Assembly: GCF_000307225.1 (NCBI RefSeq)
Contig: NZ_HE978616.1
Location: 147,685-211,684 of the forward strand
DNA from: Anaerococcus vaginalis
Lineage (GTDB): Bacteria; Bacillota; Clostridia; Tissierellales; Peptoniphilaceae
DNA: 64,000 nt
Direction of reading: 5' to 3'
Position 1 is the first letter of the stretch. Each line of letters starts with the position of its first letter. Of this stretch, positions 20,947 to 30,285 are shown one piece after another. A model generated the notes under the pieces. The model was given only the letters and a program-made list of their open reading frames with translations. It was not told the DNA's origin and made no database searches. The translations under genes and the position numbers were made by a program.

Positions 20947-22338
20947 ATGTTCGAATTTAATATAAATGATTATAAATATAAAAATATACATATGATAGGA
21001 ATTGGTGGCATATCAATGAGTGGTATTGCTATTTTGTTAAACAATAACGGATATAATGTAACAGGATCTGACCTATCAATTTCTGAAACAAGCAGACATT
21101 TAGATAAAAATGGAATAAAATATGTGATTGGCCAAAAAAAAGAAAATATAAAAAATCCTGATTTGGTTATTTATACTGATGCTATCTCTGATGATAACGA
21201 AGAGTTAATAGCTGCTAGAAAATTAGGAGTACCTGTTGTTACTCGCGGAGTTTTTTTGGGAAGTTTAATGAAAAATTACAAAAATTCTATTGCGGTTTCA
21301 GGCTCTCACGGAAAAAGCACTACAACAAGTATGATTTCTAAAATACTTATGAATTCCACAAAAAATCCTACTATTTTATTAGGCGGAGATTTAGATGAAA
21401 TTGAAGGAAATGTTCATGTTGGAAGTAAAGATATATTAGTTACAGAGGCTTGTGAATATAAGGGAAATATTAGATATTATTACCCATCAATAGGAATTAT
21501 TTTAAACATTGATGAAGACCATCTTGATTATTATAAGGACATAAATGATATAGTTGAAACTTTTAAATCTTATTTAAGAAATCAAAGCAAAGATTCCAAA
21601 ACTATTTTAAACTTAAATGAAGAAAATAATAAACTAGTTATAGACTCTGTTCAAGGTGAACTTATTACTTATGGTCAAAATAATCCTGATGCTGATTATA
21701 ATGCAACAAATATAAGCTTTGATAAGGATGGAAAGCCAAGATTTGATTTGATTATGAAAAATGGTAAAACTGAACATTTTGAACTATCAATTTTGGGAAG
21801 ACACAATATAAATAATGCTTGTGCATCAATTATTGCAACCCTTGAAACTGGAGTTGATATTGAAACAATAAGAAAATGCATACAAGCCTATACTGGACTT
21901 GAAAGAAGAATGCAATTAATGGGAAGGGTTAATGATTGCAACATAATACTAGATTATGGACACCACCCTTCTGAGATAAAAGTAAATTTAAGTGCCTTGG
22001 CTGAACACACAAAGGGTAGATTAATTTGTGTATGGCAACCTCATACTTACACTAGAACTAAAAGATTATTTAATGAATTTGTTAAATGTTTTGATGATGC
22101 AGATGAAGTTATAATAACAGATATTTTTGCAGCTCGTGAAGCTTTTGATCCTAGCATTTCTAGTAAAGATGTTGTTGATGCTTTGGTAAAATCTGGAAAA
22201 AGTGCAAAATATATTCCAACTTTTGATAAGGTAAAAGAATATATCCTATCTGATATTAAAAAAGATGATCAAGTTATAGTTACAGGAAGTGGAGATTCAG
22301 ATCATTTGGCTAAAATGATAGCAGGAATTTCTGAATAA
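20947..22338 (+). CDS. murC: UDP-N-acetylmuramate-L-alanine ligase
   Basis: MurC adds L-alanine to UDP-MurNAc, the first amino acid of the peptidoglycan stem. The 463 residues show the N-terminal Rossmann motif MIGIGGISMSGIAILL, the ATP loop GSHGKSTTTSM, ILNIDEDHLDYY, and the ligase segment DYGHHPSEIKVNL followed by WQPHTYTRT. The frame is intact. It is one of only two plus-strand genes here; GGAG precedes the ATG. Confidence 0.97.
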   Translation: MFEFNINDYKYKNIHMIGIGGISMSGIAILLNNNGYNVTGSDLSISETSRHLDKNGIKYVIGQKKENIKNPDLVIYTDAISDDNEELIAARKLGVPVVTRGVFLGSLMKNYKNSIAVSGSHGKSTTTSMISKILMNSTKNPTILLGGDLDEIEGNVHVGSKDILVTEACEYKGNIRYYYPSIGIILNIDEDHLDYYKDINDIVETFKSYLRNQSKDSKTILNLNEENNKLVIDSVQGELITYGQNNPDADYNATNISFDKDGKPRFDLIMKNGKTEHFELSILGRHNINNACASIIATLETGVDIETIRKCIQAYTGLERRMQLMGRVNDCNIILDYGHHPSEIKVNLSALAEHTKGRLICVWQPHTYTRTKRLFNEFVKCFDDADEVIITDIFAAREAFDPSISSKDVVDALVKSGKSAKYIPTFDKVKEYILSDIKKDDQVIVTGSGDSDHLAKMIAGISE

Positions 22339-22395
22339 AAAAATAGCAAGTTTAAGAAAATCAAAAAAGATTTTCTAAAGCTTGCTATTTTTTTC
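22337..22395. terminator. Bidirectional terminator between murC and the metallo-hydrolase gene
   Basis: A long stem (about 20 base pairs with small mismatches) around AATAGCAAG/CTTGCTATT, with an A run on one side and a T run on the other. The stop codon of the minus-strand gene lies inside the stem. Confidence 0.9.
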
Positions 22396-23246
22396 TTTAT
22401 TTGTATTTATTTTTATTTTATTCCCATCACATTTTATAGTAATATTACCATCAAGATCTGTTCTTAAAATTTTAATATTTTCACTGTTTAATAATTTTAT
22501 TACTTCTTTAGAGGGATGTTTGTATCTATTATTTTTTCCAACTGAAATAATAGCAAGTTTTGGCCTTACTTCTTTTAAAAATTCTTTTGAAGTGGAATAT
22601 TTACTTCCATGATGACCAACCATCAAAACATCGCTTTTTAAATTATAACCAGAATATATTAATTGATCTTCTACATCTTTACTTGCATCTGCTGGAAATA
22701 AAAATTTCATATTTCTGTATGTAATTTTTACAACTATAGAATTGTCATTATCAACTCCATCTTTGTAAACTTTTGGCCAAAGAATTTTAACTTTTGCATC
22801 CCCTAGATTAAAGCTATCTCCTTGTATCGGATTTATTATATTAGCATTTGAATTAGACAAACTTTTTTTGAAAGATTTATATATTTTAGTATCTTTTTTA
22901 TAAGCAGGCGATAAAACATTTAAAACTTTATAATTTTCAAGAATTGAAATCAAACCTGCAATGTGATCTTCATCGTAGTGGCTTGCTATCATATAATCAA
23001 TTTTTTTTAGATTTTTTATTTTTTATATAATTATAATAATAGCGACTATTTGCTCTATTTCCACCATCTATTAGCAAGTTTTCATTTTTTTGATTTTACC
23101 AAAACTGCATTTCCTTGACCTATGTCTATATAAGTGATTTCTAATTCATCTAAATTTTTATCCTTTTTTTCTTTAGTTTCTACAAGTAAAAAAATTAAAA
23201 TAGCGGATAAAATAAGTATTATTAAATTTTTAAAATATGATTTCAT
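22375..23246 (-). CDS. ComEC/Rec2-like metallo-beta-lactamase-fold hydrolase with N-terminal membrane anchor (two apparent frameshifts)
   Basis: The restored product of about 290 residues starts MKSYFKNLIILILSAILIF, a single hydrophobic segment, then ITYIDIGQGNAVLV, LLIDGG, and the metal-binding ASHYDEDHIAG, later VGHHGSKYSTS. This matches the extracellular hydrolase domain of ComEC-type proteins without the channel part. Two runs each need one base removed: seven T at 23085-23091 and eight T at 23001-23008. The ATG at 23246 overlaps the mazF stop (ATGA), so translation is coupled. Substrate unknown; a cell-surface nuclease or phosphodiesterase is a reasonable inference. Confidence 0.82.
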
Positions 23247-23590
23247 CAATCTATACCAACAGATATTGCAATAGCTGCATCAATTTTTAACATAACTGAC
23301 TTGTCAAAAGCTCCCAATTTATCCCTTAATCTTCTTTTATCTATTGTTCTTAATTGTTCAAGAAGGGCTACACTATTTTTTGGTAAACCAAATTGATTTG
23401 CACTTAAGGACACATGAGTTGGAAGTTTTGATTTTTTCAATTGACTTGTAACAGGAACCACTATTATAGTTGGAGAGTATTTGTTCCCCATATCATTTTG
23501 AACCACAATAACTGGTCTTACTCCTCCTTGCTCGCTTCCTACAACTGGAGAAAGGTCTGCATAAAATAAATCTCCTCTTTTAACCTTCAT
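23246..23590 (-). CDS. mazF: MazF/NdoA-type endoribonuclease toxin
   Basis: MazF-family toxins cut mRNA at short sequences. The 114 residues begin MKVKRGDLFYADLSPVVGSE followed by QGGVRPVIVVQND, with VVPVTSQ and LLEQLRTIDKRRL, all typical of the NdoA/PemK fold. In Bacillus the cognate antitoxin gene lies between alr and ndoA. Here mazF begins 11 bases inside the end of alr, so there is no room for an antitoxin upstream, and the next gene down encodes a metallo-hydrolase. GGAGA precedes the ATG. Confidence 0.93.
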   Translation of the reverse strand: MKVKRGDLFYADLSPVVGSEQGGVRPVIVVQNDMGNKYSPTIIVVPVTSQLKKSKLPTHVSLSANQFGLPKNSVALLEQLRTIDKRRLRDKLGAFDKSVMLKIDAAIAISVGID

Positions 23591-24683
23591 TACATTCTCC
23601 TACAATTTTAGAATTATATTTATAAATCCTAGGAACTCTTTTAGAAATAGATGTCATTAATTCGTATGGAATTGTATTTATCTTTTTTGCTTCTTTGTAA
23701 ATATCTGGATAAAGCGTAATATAATCTCCTATTTCACACTCAATATTACTTACATCTATCATCATCTGATCCATACAAACTCTTCCGACAATTTTTGCAA
23801 GTTTTCCATTTACCAAAACCTCACCGAGATTTGAAAATGATCTTTTAAATCCATCAGCATAACCTATGGCTACTGTTGCAACCTTCATATCATTTTCAGC
23901 AAAAAAAGTTCTTCCATAAGAAATGCTTGTACCCTTTTTTACTTTTTTTACAAAAGAAATTTGAGCTTTAAATTCAAACGCCTGTTCTAAATTTATTTTA
24001 GAAACTTCTTTTAAATAATCTGATGGATAAATTCCATATAAAGAGATGCCAACTCTTAATAAATCAGATTTAAAATCATACTCCATTGATGCTGCCGAAT
24101 TTGCTATGTGAATTAATTTTAAATCAAAATCATCCTTTATTTGATTTGTTATATATGTAAATTTTTCGTATTGGATTTGTGTATAGGTTAAATCTTTCTC
24201 ATCAGCTGTTGCAAAATGAGAAAATGCTCCAATAAAATTAAGATTTTTTAGATTTTTTAATTCTTTAATTTTATCTATTTCGAAATCCCTAAACCCAATT
24301 CTAGTGTGGCCTGTATCAAGGGCTATATGGCAGTTAATTTTTGTGTTTAAACTACCATTAATTTCTTTTGCATAGGAAAGGTCATAAATTACTACATCAA
24401 CTTTTAACTTTGAACATTCTTTATACTTATCTAAGGGCAGATATCCTAATATAAGAATTGGAGTATCTATACCATTTTCTCTCAAATATTTTGCCTCTTT
24501 GAACTGAGCTACAGCTATATAGTCTATGTTATTTTTTATATGTTTGGCAACTTCTAAAGCTCCAAGTCCATAGGCATCAGCTTTTAAGACAGCACAAAAT
24601 TTTGATTTTTGTGCTTTTTCTTTTATTAAATTTATATTATTTAAGATTTTGTCTAAATCTACTAACAAATAGTTTTCTTCCAT
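23580..24683 (-). CDS. alr: Alanine racemase
   Basis: Alr makes D-alanine for peptidoglycan with pyridoxal phosphate. The start is the ATG at 24683 (MEENYLLVDLDKILNNINLI) after GAGGTG. The PLP lysine motif AVLKADAYGLGA is near residue 37; HIALDTGHTRIGFR, RVGISLYGIYPS and the second-domain GRVCMDQMMIDVS follow. The length of 367 residues is usual. It sits 2 bases after the NAD(P)H-hydrate dehydratase gene and overlaps mazF, the common acpS-nnrD-alr-mazF order of Firmicutes. Confidence 0.95.
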   Translation of the reverse strand: MEENYLLVDLDKILNNINLIKEKAQKSKFCAVLKADAYGLGALEVAKHIKNNIDYIAVAQFKEAKYLRENGIDTPILILGYLPLDKYKECSKLKVDVVIYDLSYAKEINGSLNTKINCHIALDTGHTRIGFRDFEIDKIKELKNLKNLNFIGAFSHFATADEKDLTYTQIQYEKFTYITNQIKDDFDLKLIHIANSAASMEYDFKSDLLRVGISLYGIYPSDYLKEVSKINLEQAFEFKAQISFVKKVKKGTSISYGRTFFAENDMKVATVAIGYADGFKRSFSNLGEVLVNGKLAKIVGRVCMDQMMIDVSNIECEIGDYITLYPDIYKEAKKINTIPYELMTSISKRVPRIYKYNSKIVGECNEG

Positions 24684-24685
24684 AA

Positions 24686-25522
24686 TTAGCACCTCATTAA
24701 CTTATATGCCTTAGGTAAATTTTTTATAATATCACTTGCGATTAATGAATCTTCACTCTTATTAGATGCATAAATATCTCCAGCAAGACCATGAATATAA
24801 ACAGATAAAACTGCTGCATCATAGGGCTTCATAATTGATAAATTCGCAAGTAAAATTCCAGTTAAAACATCCCCGCTTCCAGCCGTAGCCATACCAGAAT
24901 TTCCAGAATTATTTATATAGAGTTTGTATCCATCAGTTACTATAGTATTTTTGCCTTTTAAAACTAAAACAATATTATATTTTTTTGCAAAATCTTTTGC
25001 TACTTTTTCCCTATTGTTTTTTATAAAATCTAAGGATAAATTTGAAATTCTTGAAAATTCCATTTCATGTGGTGTTAAAACAAGATTATTTTTTTTGTTA
25101 ATTATATTTATATTTTCACTTAAAGCATTTATTCCATCCGCATCAATAACAAGGTTTTTATCAAAATTTTCTATGATTTTTTCTATTAATTTGTTGAGAT
25201 TTTTACCCCTTCCCATTCCAGGACCTATTCCAAGAGCATCCTTATTTTTTATTAGAGATAAAATTTTTTCTTCAACATCTTTTTTATAATAAAAATAATC
25301 GCAATCTACTTCTTCTATTATAGATTCTGTAGATTTTATCTGTAAAATATTTGAAATTGATGAAGGACAAATAATATATGATAAACCGGCCCCTGCTCTT
25401 AATGATGCACAAGATGATAAAAAAACTGAACCAGCCATTCCATTTTTACCACCAATTATAGCAACTTTACCAAAATCTCCCTTGTGAGCATCTGAAGGTC
25501 TATCTTTTAATAATTTTTTCAC
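24686..25522 (-). CDS. nnrD: ADP-dependent NAD(P)H-hydrate dehydratase, in frame with the AcpS part
   Basis: This enzyme repairs hydrated NADH and NADPH. The domain of about 279 residues has KGDFGKVAIIGGKNGMAGS, GIGPGMGRG, LVIDADGINAL, LTPHEMEFSRI and the catalytic GNSGMATAGSGDVLTGIL. The first usable start in isolation is GTG at 25522, but there is no ribosome site before it. The same frame runs without a stop upstream through an AcpS C-terminal region to about 25665, so the product is probably a fusion with AcpS. The epimerase half (NnrE) often joined to this enzyme is absent. Confidence 0.9.
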   Translation of the reverse strand: MKKLLKDRPSDAHKGDFGKVAIIGGKNGMAGSVFLSSCASLRAGAGLSYIICPSSISNILQIKSTESIIEEVDCDYFYYKKDVEEKILSLIKNKDALGIGPGMGRGKNLNKLIEKIIENFDKNLVIDADGINALSENINIINKKNNLVLTPHEMEFSRISNLSLDFIKNNREKVAKDFAKKYNIVLVLKGKNTIVTDGYKLYINNSGNSGMATAGSGDVLTGILLANLSIMKPYDAAVLSVYIHGLAGDIYASNKSEDSLIASDIIKNLPKAYKLMRC

Positions 25523-25872
25523 TTCGTCATTTATTTTAAAATAAGAATCTTTTGATTTACAAACTGCTATAGCAAAATTTTCATCATGGCTTATACTTAA
25601 ATCTGCTTCAACTTTTTTTCCATTTATAAAAACAATAGGCTTATTATCTTTATGTTTTATTTCTATTTTTTTCTTAATATGTAAGCTAAATTAAAGTTAT
25701 AAGCTTTAATAATAGCCTCTTTTGCTGCAAAAATTCCAGCAAAAGTTTGTAAAGAGTTTCCTTTATGATTTGAATAATGAAATTCATTATCAGTAAATAT
25801 TTTACTCTTAAATTCTTTTTTTGCTAATTTATTTTTAAATTTTTCTATATTTACTATGTCAATTCCTATCAT
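25523..25872 (-). CDS. acpS: Holo-[acyl-carrier-protein] synthase domain (apparent frameshift; fused to the following dehydratase)
   Basis: AcpS attaches 4'-phosphopantetheine to acyl carrier protein. The start MIGIDIVNIEKFKNKL holds the metal-binding aspartate and FAAKEAIIKAYNF holds the conserved glutamate. The frame stops at 25663, after a run of seven A (25666-25672). With one more A the reading continues KKIEIKHKDNKPIVFING and DLSISHDENFAIAV, the normal C-terminal half of AcpS, and then passes straight into the dehydratase with no stop. The ATG overlaps the preceding gene's stop (ATGA). Confidence 0.85.
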
Positions 25873-27146
25873 TTTCTTTCCTTTAAATTTTTAAAAGATA
25901 ATTCAGCATTTTTTATTATTTCATTTTGATCAAGATATACAAATTTTTTATTTTCGTAGACTAAATCCCCATTAATTATTACGTAAGATATATCAGTATC
26001 AAAAGTTGAATATGACAAAGAAGATATGAGATTATTTTGTGGAGTATGGTTTATATTATTCAGATCAATTAAAATAATATCTGCTAATTTTCCTTCTTCC
26101 AATGTTCCTATTTTATCTTCAAGTCCAAGAGCCTTTGCCCCATTAATAGTTGCCATTTTTAAAACTTCATAGGCTTTTAAATTTTTTGGATTTTTATATT
26201 TTGAAACAAGAGATGTTAAAGAAATTTCCTTTATCATAGACAAATTATTATTGCTTGCTGATGAATCAGTTCCAATAGCAAGATTTATTCCTTTTTTTAT
26301 TATTCTTGTACAATCTAAAAATCCTGATGACAATTTTAAGTTGCTTGAAGGATTATGGATTATACTAACATCATATTTTGACAAAATATCTAAATCATTA
26401 TCTGATAAATAAAGTCCATGAGCAGCTATTGTTTTATTTTCAAAAATTCCACATTCTTCAAAAACTTCTGTAGGACTTTGCCCAAATCTTTTCATACAAT
26501 CTTCATTTTCAATCTTTGTTTCTGATAAATGAATATGAATTGGCATATTAAATTTTTTTGCATTCTTGCTTATTTCTTTTAGATAATTTTTGTCAGTTGT
26601 ATAAACTGCATGTGGTCCAAAAGCAATATTTATTCTTCCATTTTGACTATTTTCATATTTTTTAAAAAGCTCTACATTTTCTTTTATTTTTGAATTATTT
26701 TCGTCTTCAAGGGTTAGGCCTCTTGAAATTTGCGCCCTCATTTTTGATTTTTCCAAGGCTTTTATAGTTTGATCTTCAAAATAATACATATCTGCGAAAG
26801 TTGTAGTTCCTGTCATAATCATTTCAGCTTGAGATAAAAGCGATGCCCAATAAACATCCTTAGCAATCAATTTATCTTCTAAAGGCCAAATTTTTTCATT
26901 TAACCAAGTCATTAAATCAACATCATCGCTAAAATTTCTAAATAAACTCATTCCTACATGGGTATGAGCATTAATAAATCCAGGCATAGCTAGAAAATTT
27001 TTTCCATCTATTTTTTTATCATAAGAAAATTCGATTTTTCTTTTGTGATTTTACTTATTTTTCATTTTCAATATAAATATTTGCATTTTTATTTCTTCAC
27101 CATCAGCCATAGTGAGAATTTTTACATTTTCTATAAGTATATTCAT
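25869..27146 (-). CDS. Amidohydrolase, methylthioadenosine/S-adenosylhomocysteine deaminase type (N-terminus with three apparent frameshifts)
   Basis: The main body has MPGFINAHTHVGMSLFRN, HLSET, the region AAHGLYLSDND and GTDSSASNNNLSM, the metal-binding and catalytic pattern of the MtaD/SsnA/AtzB group, which deaminates adenosine-type or related nitrogen compounds. The expected start is ATG 27146 (MNILIENVKILTMADGEEIK). Between there and 26988 three sites need one extra base: 27086-27090, 27058-27062 and either 27011-27017 or 27026-27029. Corrected length is about 425 residues. Exact substrate is not certain. The gene overlaps acpS by 4 bases. Confidence 0.83.
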
Positions 27147-27147
27147 A

Positions 27148-27176
27148 ACAAATAAGAGCGGCAAAAGCCAGCTCTT
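27148..27176 (-). terminator. gatB terminator
   Basis: The stem AAGAGC-GGC/GCC-GCTCTT with an AAAA (TTTT) loop and one bulged base starts in the gatB stop codon. The T tract on the minus strand is short (ATTTGTT), so termination may be partial. Confidence 0.72.
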
Positions 27177-28596
27177 ACATCTCTCCTATTCTTTCTTTTA
27201 ATAAGGCATTTATTTGTTGAGGATTAGCCTTACCCTTAGTTTTTTTCATACATTGACCAACCAAAAATCCAAAGGCCCTGTCTTTACCATTTTTTATATC
27301 TTCAACTGATTGAATATTTTCACTTAAAACTTCTTTAACCACATCTTCTAAGAAATTTTCATCATTAATTTGAAGAAGATTTCTTTCTTTAGCAAGTTTT
27401 TCCGGATTTTCATTTGATTCAAAAATTTCTCTTAAAAGTTTTTTACCAACATTGTTATTTATTTTGTTTGCTAAAACTAAATTTATTAATTTTGAGAAAT
27501 TTTCTATAGATAAATTCATTTGATCCGCTTCAATTTCGCTTTCATTAATACGTCTTGAAAGCTCAGTTAATATCCAATTTGAAACTTCCTTAGGATTTTT
27601 TACTAATTCATTTGTTTTTTCAAATAAACTTGCAAGTTTTCTATCATTTGATAAAAGTCTTGCATCATATTCTGAAAGCTTATAATCTTTCATATATCTT
27701 TTTGCTTTTGCCTCAGGAAGTTCTGGTAGATTATTTCTTATTTCATTTATAAATTCTTTTGATAGTTCAATTCTTGGGATATCTGCTTCAATTGAAAATC
27801 TATAATCATTAGCAGTTTCTTTTGTCCTCATTGAAATTGTACTTTGAGATTCATCATCCCATCTTCTAGTTTCTTTGAAAGACTCTTCTCCATTTTCAAG
27901 CATTTTTTTGTGTCTATCAGTTTCAAATAACAAAGCATCTTCAATAGCTTTTATGGAATTTAAGTTTTTAATTTCAGAAATTGCTGTTCTTTCACCTGTT
28001 TCAAGATTTTCTAAATTTATATTCACATCACAACGCATTTGTCCTTCTGCCATAATACAATCTGAAACATCTAAAAATCTTAAAGTTTGAGCTAATTTTT
28101 CTACAAATTCTCTAGCTTGTTTTGCAGATTTTAAATCTGGTTCAGTTACAATTTCGATTAATGGAACTCCTGCTCTGTTGTAGTCCATTAGGGTATTATT
28201 ATTTTCATCATGATTTGATTTTGCAGTATCTTCTTCCATATGAATAGAATTTAATCTTATTTCATCTCCATCACTTAAAATAATATGACCACCTACAGCA
28301 TAAGGCTCATCTTGTTGAGTTATTTGATAACCTTTAACAAGATCTGGATAAAAATATTTTTTTCTATCCATTTTCATAGATTCTCTTATTTCACAATCTA
28401 GTGCAAAGCCTGCTCTTATTGCATATTTTACTGCTTCTTTATTTATTAAAGGTAAAGTTCCTGGATGTCCTAAGCAAATTGGACAAGTATTTGTGTTTGG
28501 TACAGCTCCAAATTCATTTTTACAGGAACAAAACATTTTAGTTTTTGTTGATAATTCTACGTGAATTTCCAATCCTATAATAGTTCTAGTTTTCAT
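27175..28596 (-). CDS. gatB: Aspartyl/glutamyl-tRNA amidotransferase subunit B
   Basis: GatB activates and amidates mischarged Glu-tRNAGln or Asp-tRNAAsn together with GatA and GatC. From the ATG at 28596 the 473 residues begin MKTRTIIGLEIHVELSTKTK, with CSCKNEFGAVPNTNTCPIC zinc ligands, MDRKKYFYPDLVKGYQITQ, DYNRAGVPLIEIVTEPD and the C-terminal YqeY-like tRNA-binding tail. It reads in frame with gatA because the expected stop between them is lost at a run of A. An AAAGG site precedes this ATG, so an independent start is likely. Confidence 0.95.
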   Translation of the reverse strand: MKTRTIIGLEIHVELSTKTKMFCSCKNEFGAVPNTNTCPICLGHPGTLPLINKEAVKYAIRAGFALDCEIRESMKMDRKKYFYPDLVKGYQITQQDEPYAVGGHIILSDGDEIRLNSIHMEEDTAKSNHDENNNTLMDYNRAGVPLIEIVTEPDLKSAKQAREFVEKLAQTLRFLDVSDCIMAEGQMRCDVNINLENLETGERTAISEIKNLNSIKAIEDALLFETDRHKKMLENGEESFKETRRWDDESQSTISMRTKETANDYRFSIEADIPRIELSKEFINEIRNNLPELPEAKAKRYMKDYKLSEYDARLLSNDRKLASLFEKTNELVKNPKEVSNWILTELSRRINESEIEADQMNLSIENFSKLINLVLANKINNNVGKKLLREIFESNENPEKLAKERNLLQINDENFLEDVVKEVLSENIQSVEDIKNGKDRAFGFLVGQCMKKTKGKANPQQINALLKERIGEM

Positions 28597-29994
28597 TTTT
28601 TTCCTTTCGAAAGCCTCACAAGCATTTATAATATCTTTATCTTTAAATCTATCTCCAATAATTTGAATACTTCCACATATCCCTTTTCTAACAGGAATAG
28701 ATATTCCACATGAGCCTGTCAAATTTACACAAACATTAAAAATATCGGAGGTAAAATCTTTTAAAGGATCATCAATATAAATACCTAATTTTGAAGGAAG
28801 ATCTACTGTTGTAGGTGTGATTAGTAAGTCATAATTTCTAAATATTTCCTTAAATTCTTCTACAATTAAAGTTCTTAATTTTAGACCTTGCTTGTAGATT
28901 CTTTGATTATCTTCACTTGATAAATACATAGTTCCTAAAGCAATTCTTCTTTGAACATTTTCTCCAAAACCTTCAGACCTATTTTTTATAAATAACTCTT
29001 CAACATTTTTATATTCGTCAGTTTGATGGCCATATCTAATTCCATCAAATCTTGACAAGTTACTTGAAACCTCTGAGCTCATTACAACATTATAAACTTC
29101 ATTTGCATATTTAGAATATTTTAAATCTATAGGACAAATTTCTGCTCCCATATCTTTTAATATTTCAATTGCTTTTTGATAATCTTCTTCTACTTCCTTG
29201 TCTAAGTTATAAAAATTATTTTCGTTTTTAACAACAGCGATTTTTTTACCAGAAAAATCATAATTTTCTTTTTCATAATCATAATTTTCAAGACAAGATG
29301 TCATATCAAATTTATCTGGACTTTGACTTGCGGATGCAAGTATTCTTAAATCATTTACGTTTTTAGCAAATAACGAAACTTGATCAAGGCTATTTGACAT
29401 TGAAACTACTCCAAATCTACTCATAAGTGAATAGGTTGGTTTGTATCCTATAATATTACAATAACTCGCAGGTTGTCTTACTGAACCACCAGTATCAGTT
29501 CCAAGAGAAACTAATACATCTTCTTTTGCAACACTAACAGCAGATCCTGATGAAGAACCTCCTGGGATCAAATCTTGATTTAATGGATTTTTTATTGGAC
29601 CGAAATATGAAGTTTCTCCAGAGCCTCCCATAGCAAATTCGTCCATATTTGTTTTTGCAATTATTATGGCATCTTCTTTTAATAAATTTTCTATAACTGT
29701 AGCATTATATACCGGTTCAAAATCTTCAAGCATTTTTGATGCACAAGTTAATTTCATATTTTTATAAGAAATATTGTCTTTTACACTTACAGCAATGCCA
29801 AACAAGGACCCAAGTTCTTCACCATTTTCTAATTTTTCATCTAAAAATTTTGCCCTTTCTAAACTATCATTTTCATTTATAGAAATATAAGCATTAAATT
29901 CATCATTTTTTATTTTTTCTAAGATATTTTTTGTATTATCATAGACTGAAATTTCTTTATTTTTAAATTTATCAATAGTACTTTTTATATCCAT
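28597..29994 (-). CDS. gatA: Aspartyl/glutamyl-tRNA amidotransferase subunit A (reads through into gatB as written)
   Basis: GatA is the amidase that releases ammonia from glutamine for the GatCAB complex. The 466 residues carry the amidase signature region GIAVSVKDNI (catalytic lysine), GSSSGSAVSVAKED and GTDTGGSVRQPASYC (catalytic serines), and end near ACEAFERK. As written there is no stop and the frame runs into GatB through ERKKMKTR. The A run at 28596-28602 has seven bases; six would give a TGA overlapping the gatB ATG, eight a TAG a little further. A one-base error is likelier than a true fusion. Confidence 0.94.
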
Positions 29995-30003
29995 AATTTC
30001 TCC

Positions 30004-30282
30004 TTAAAGTTTCCAATCTAATCTGAAATAACCATATTCAGTATCTTTTGCATTTTTAAGTGCATCTTCCCTATCAAGAGATTTTCCAACAACATCCTCT
30101 CTTAAAATCGCATTATGGTTATCTAACATTTCTGTCATTTTTACATTTTCACAGTCCACATCAAAAATATGGTCTATAAAGTCTAAAATTTTGTTATATT
30201 TATCAGAAATCACATTTATATCTTGTTTGGATAAATCAAGATTTGCTAATCGATAAATTCTTATTACTTCATTTTTATCCAT
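30004..30282 (-). CDS. gatC: Aspartyl/glutamyl-tRNA amidotransferase subunit C
   Basis: GatC bridges and stabilises GatA and GatB. The 92-residue protein begins MDKNEVIRIYRLANLDLSKQ, contains NKILDFIDHIFDVD, and ends LREDVVGKSLDREDALKNAK with a C-terminal GYFRL-type segment, matching the family in length and motifs. It comes 9 bases before gatA and 3 bases after ligA, in the order pcrA-ligA-gatC-gatA-gatB that is common in Firmicutes. Confidence 0.94.
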   Translation of the reverse strand: MDKNEVIRIYRLANLDLSKQDINVISDKYNKILDFIDHIFDVDCENVKMTEMLDNHNAILREDVVGKSLDREDALKNAKDTEYGYFRLDWKL

Positions 30283-30285
30283 TAA

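Noticed and set aside
27148..27176. Hairpin considered as a riboswitch or leader for the amidohydrolase
   Set aside because: It is only about 29 bases and begins in the gatB stop codon; a terminator is the simpler reading.
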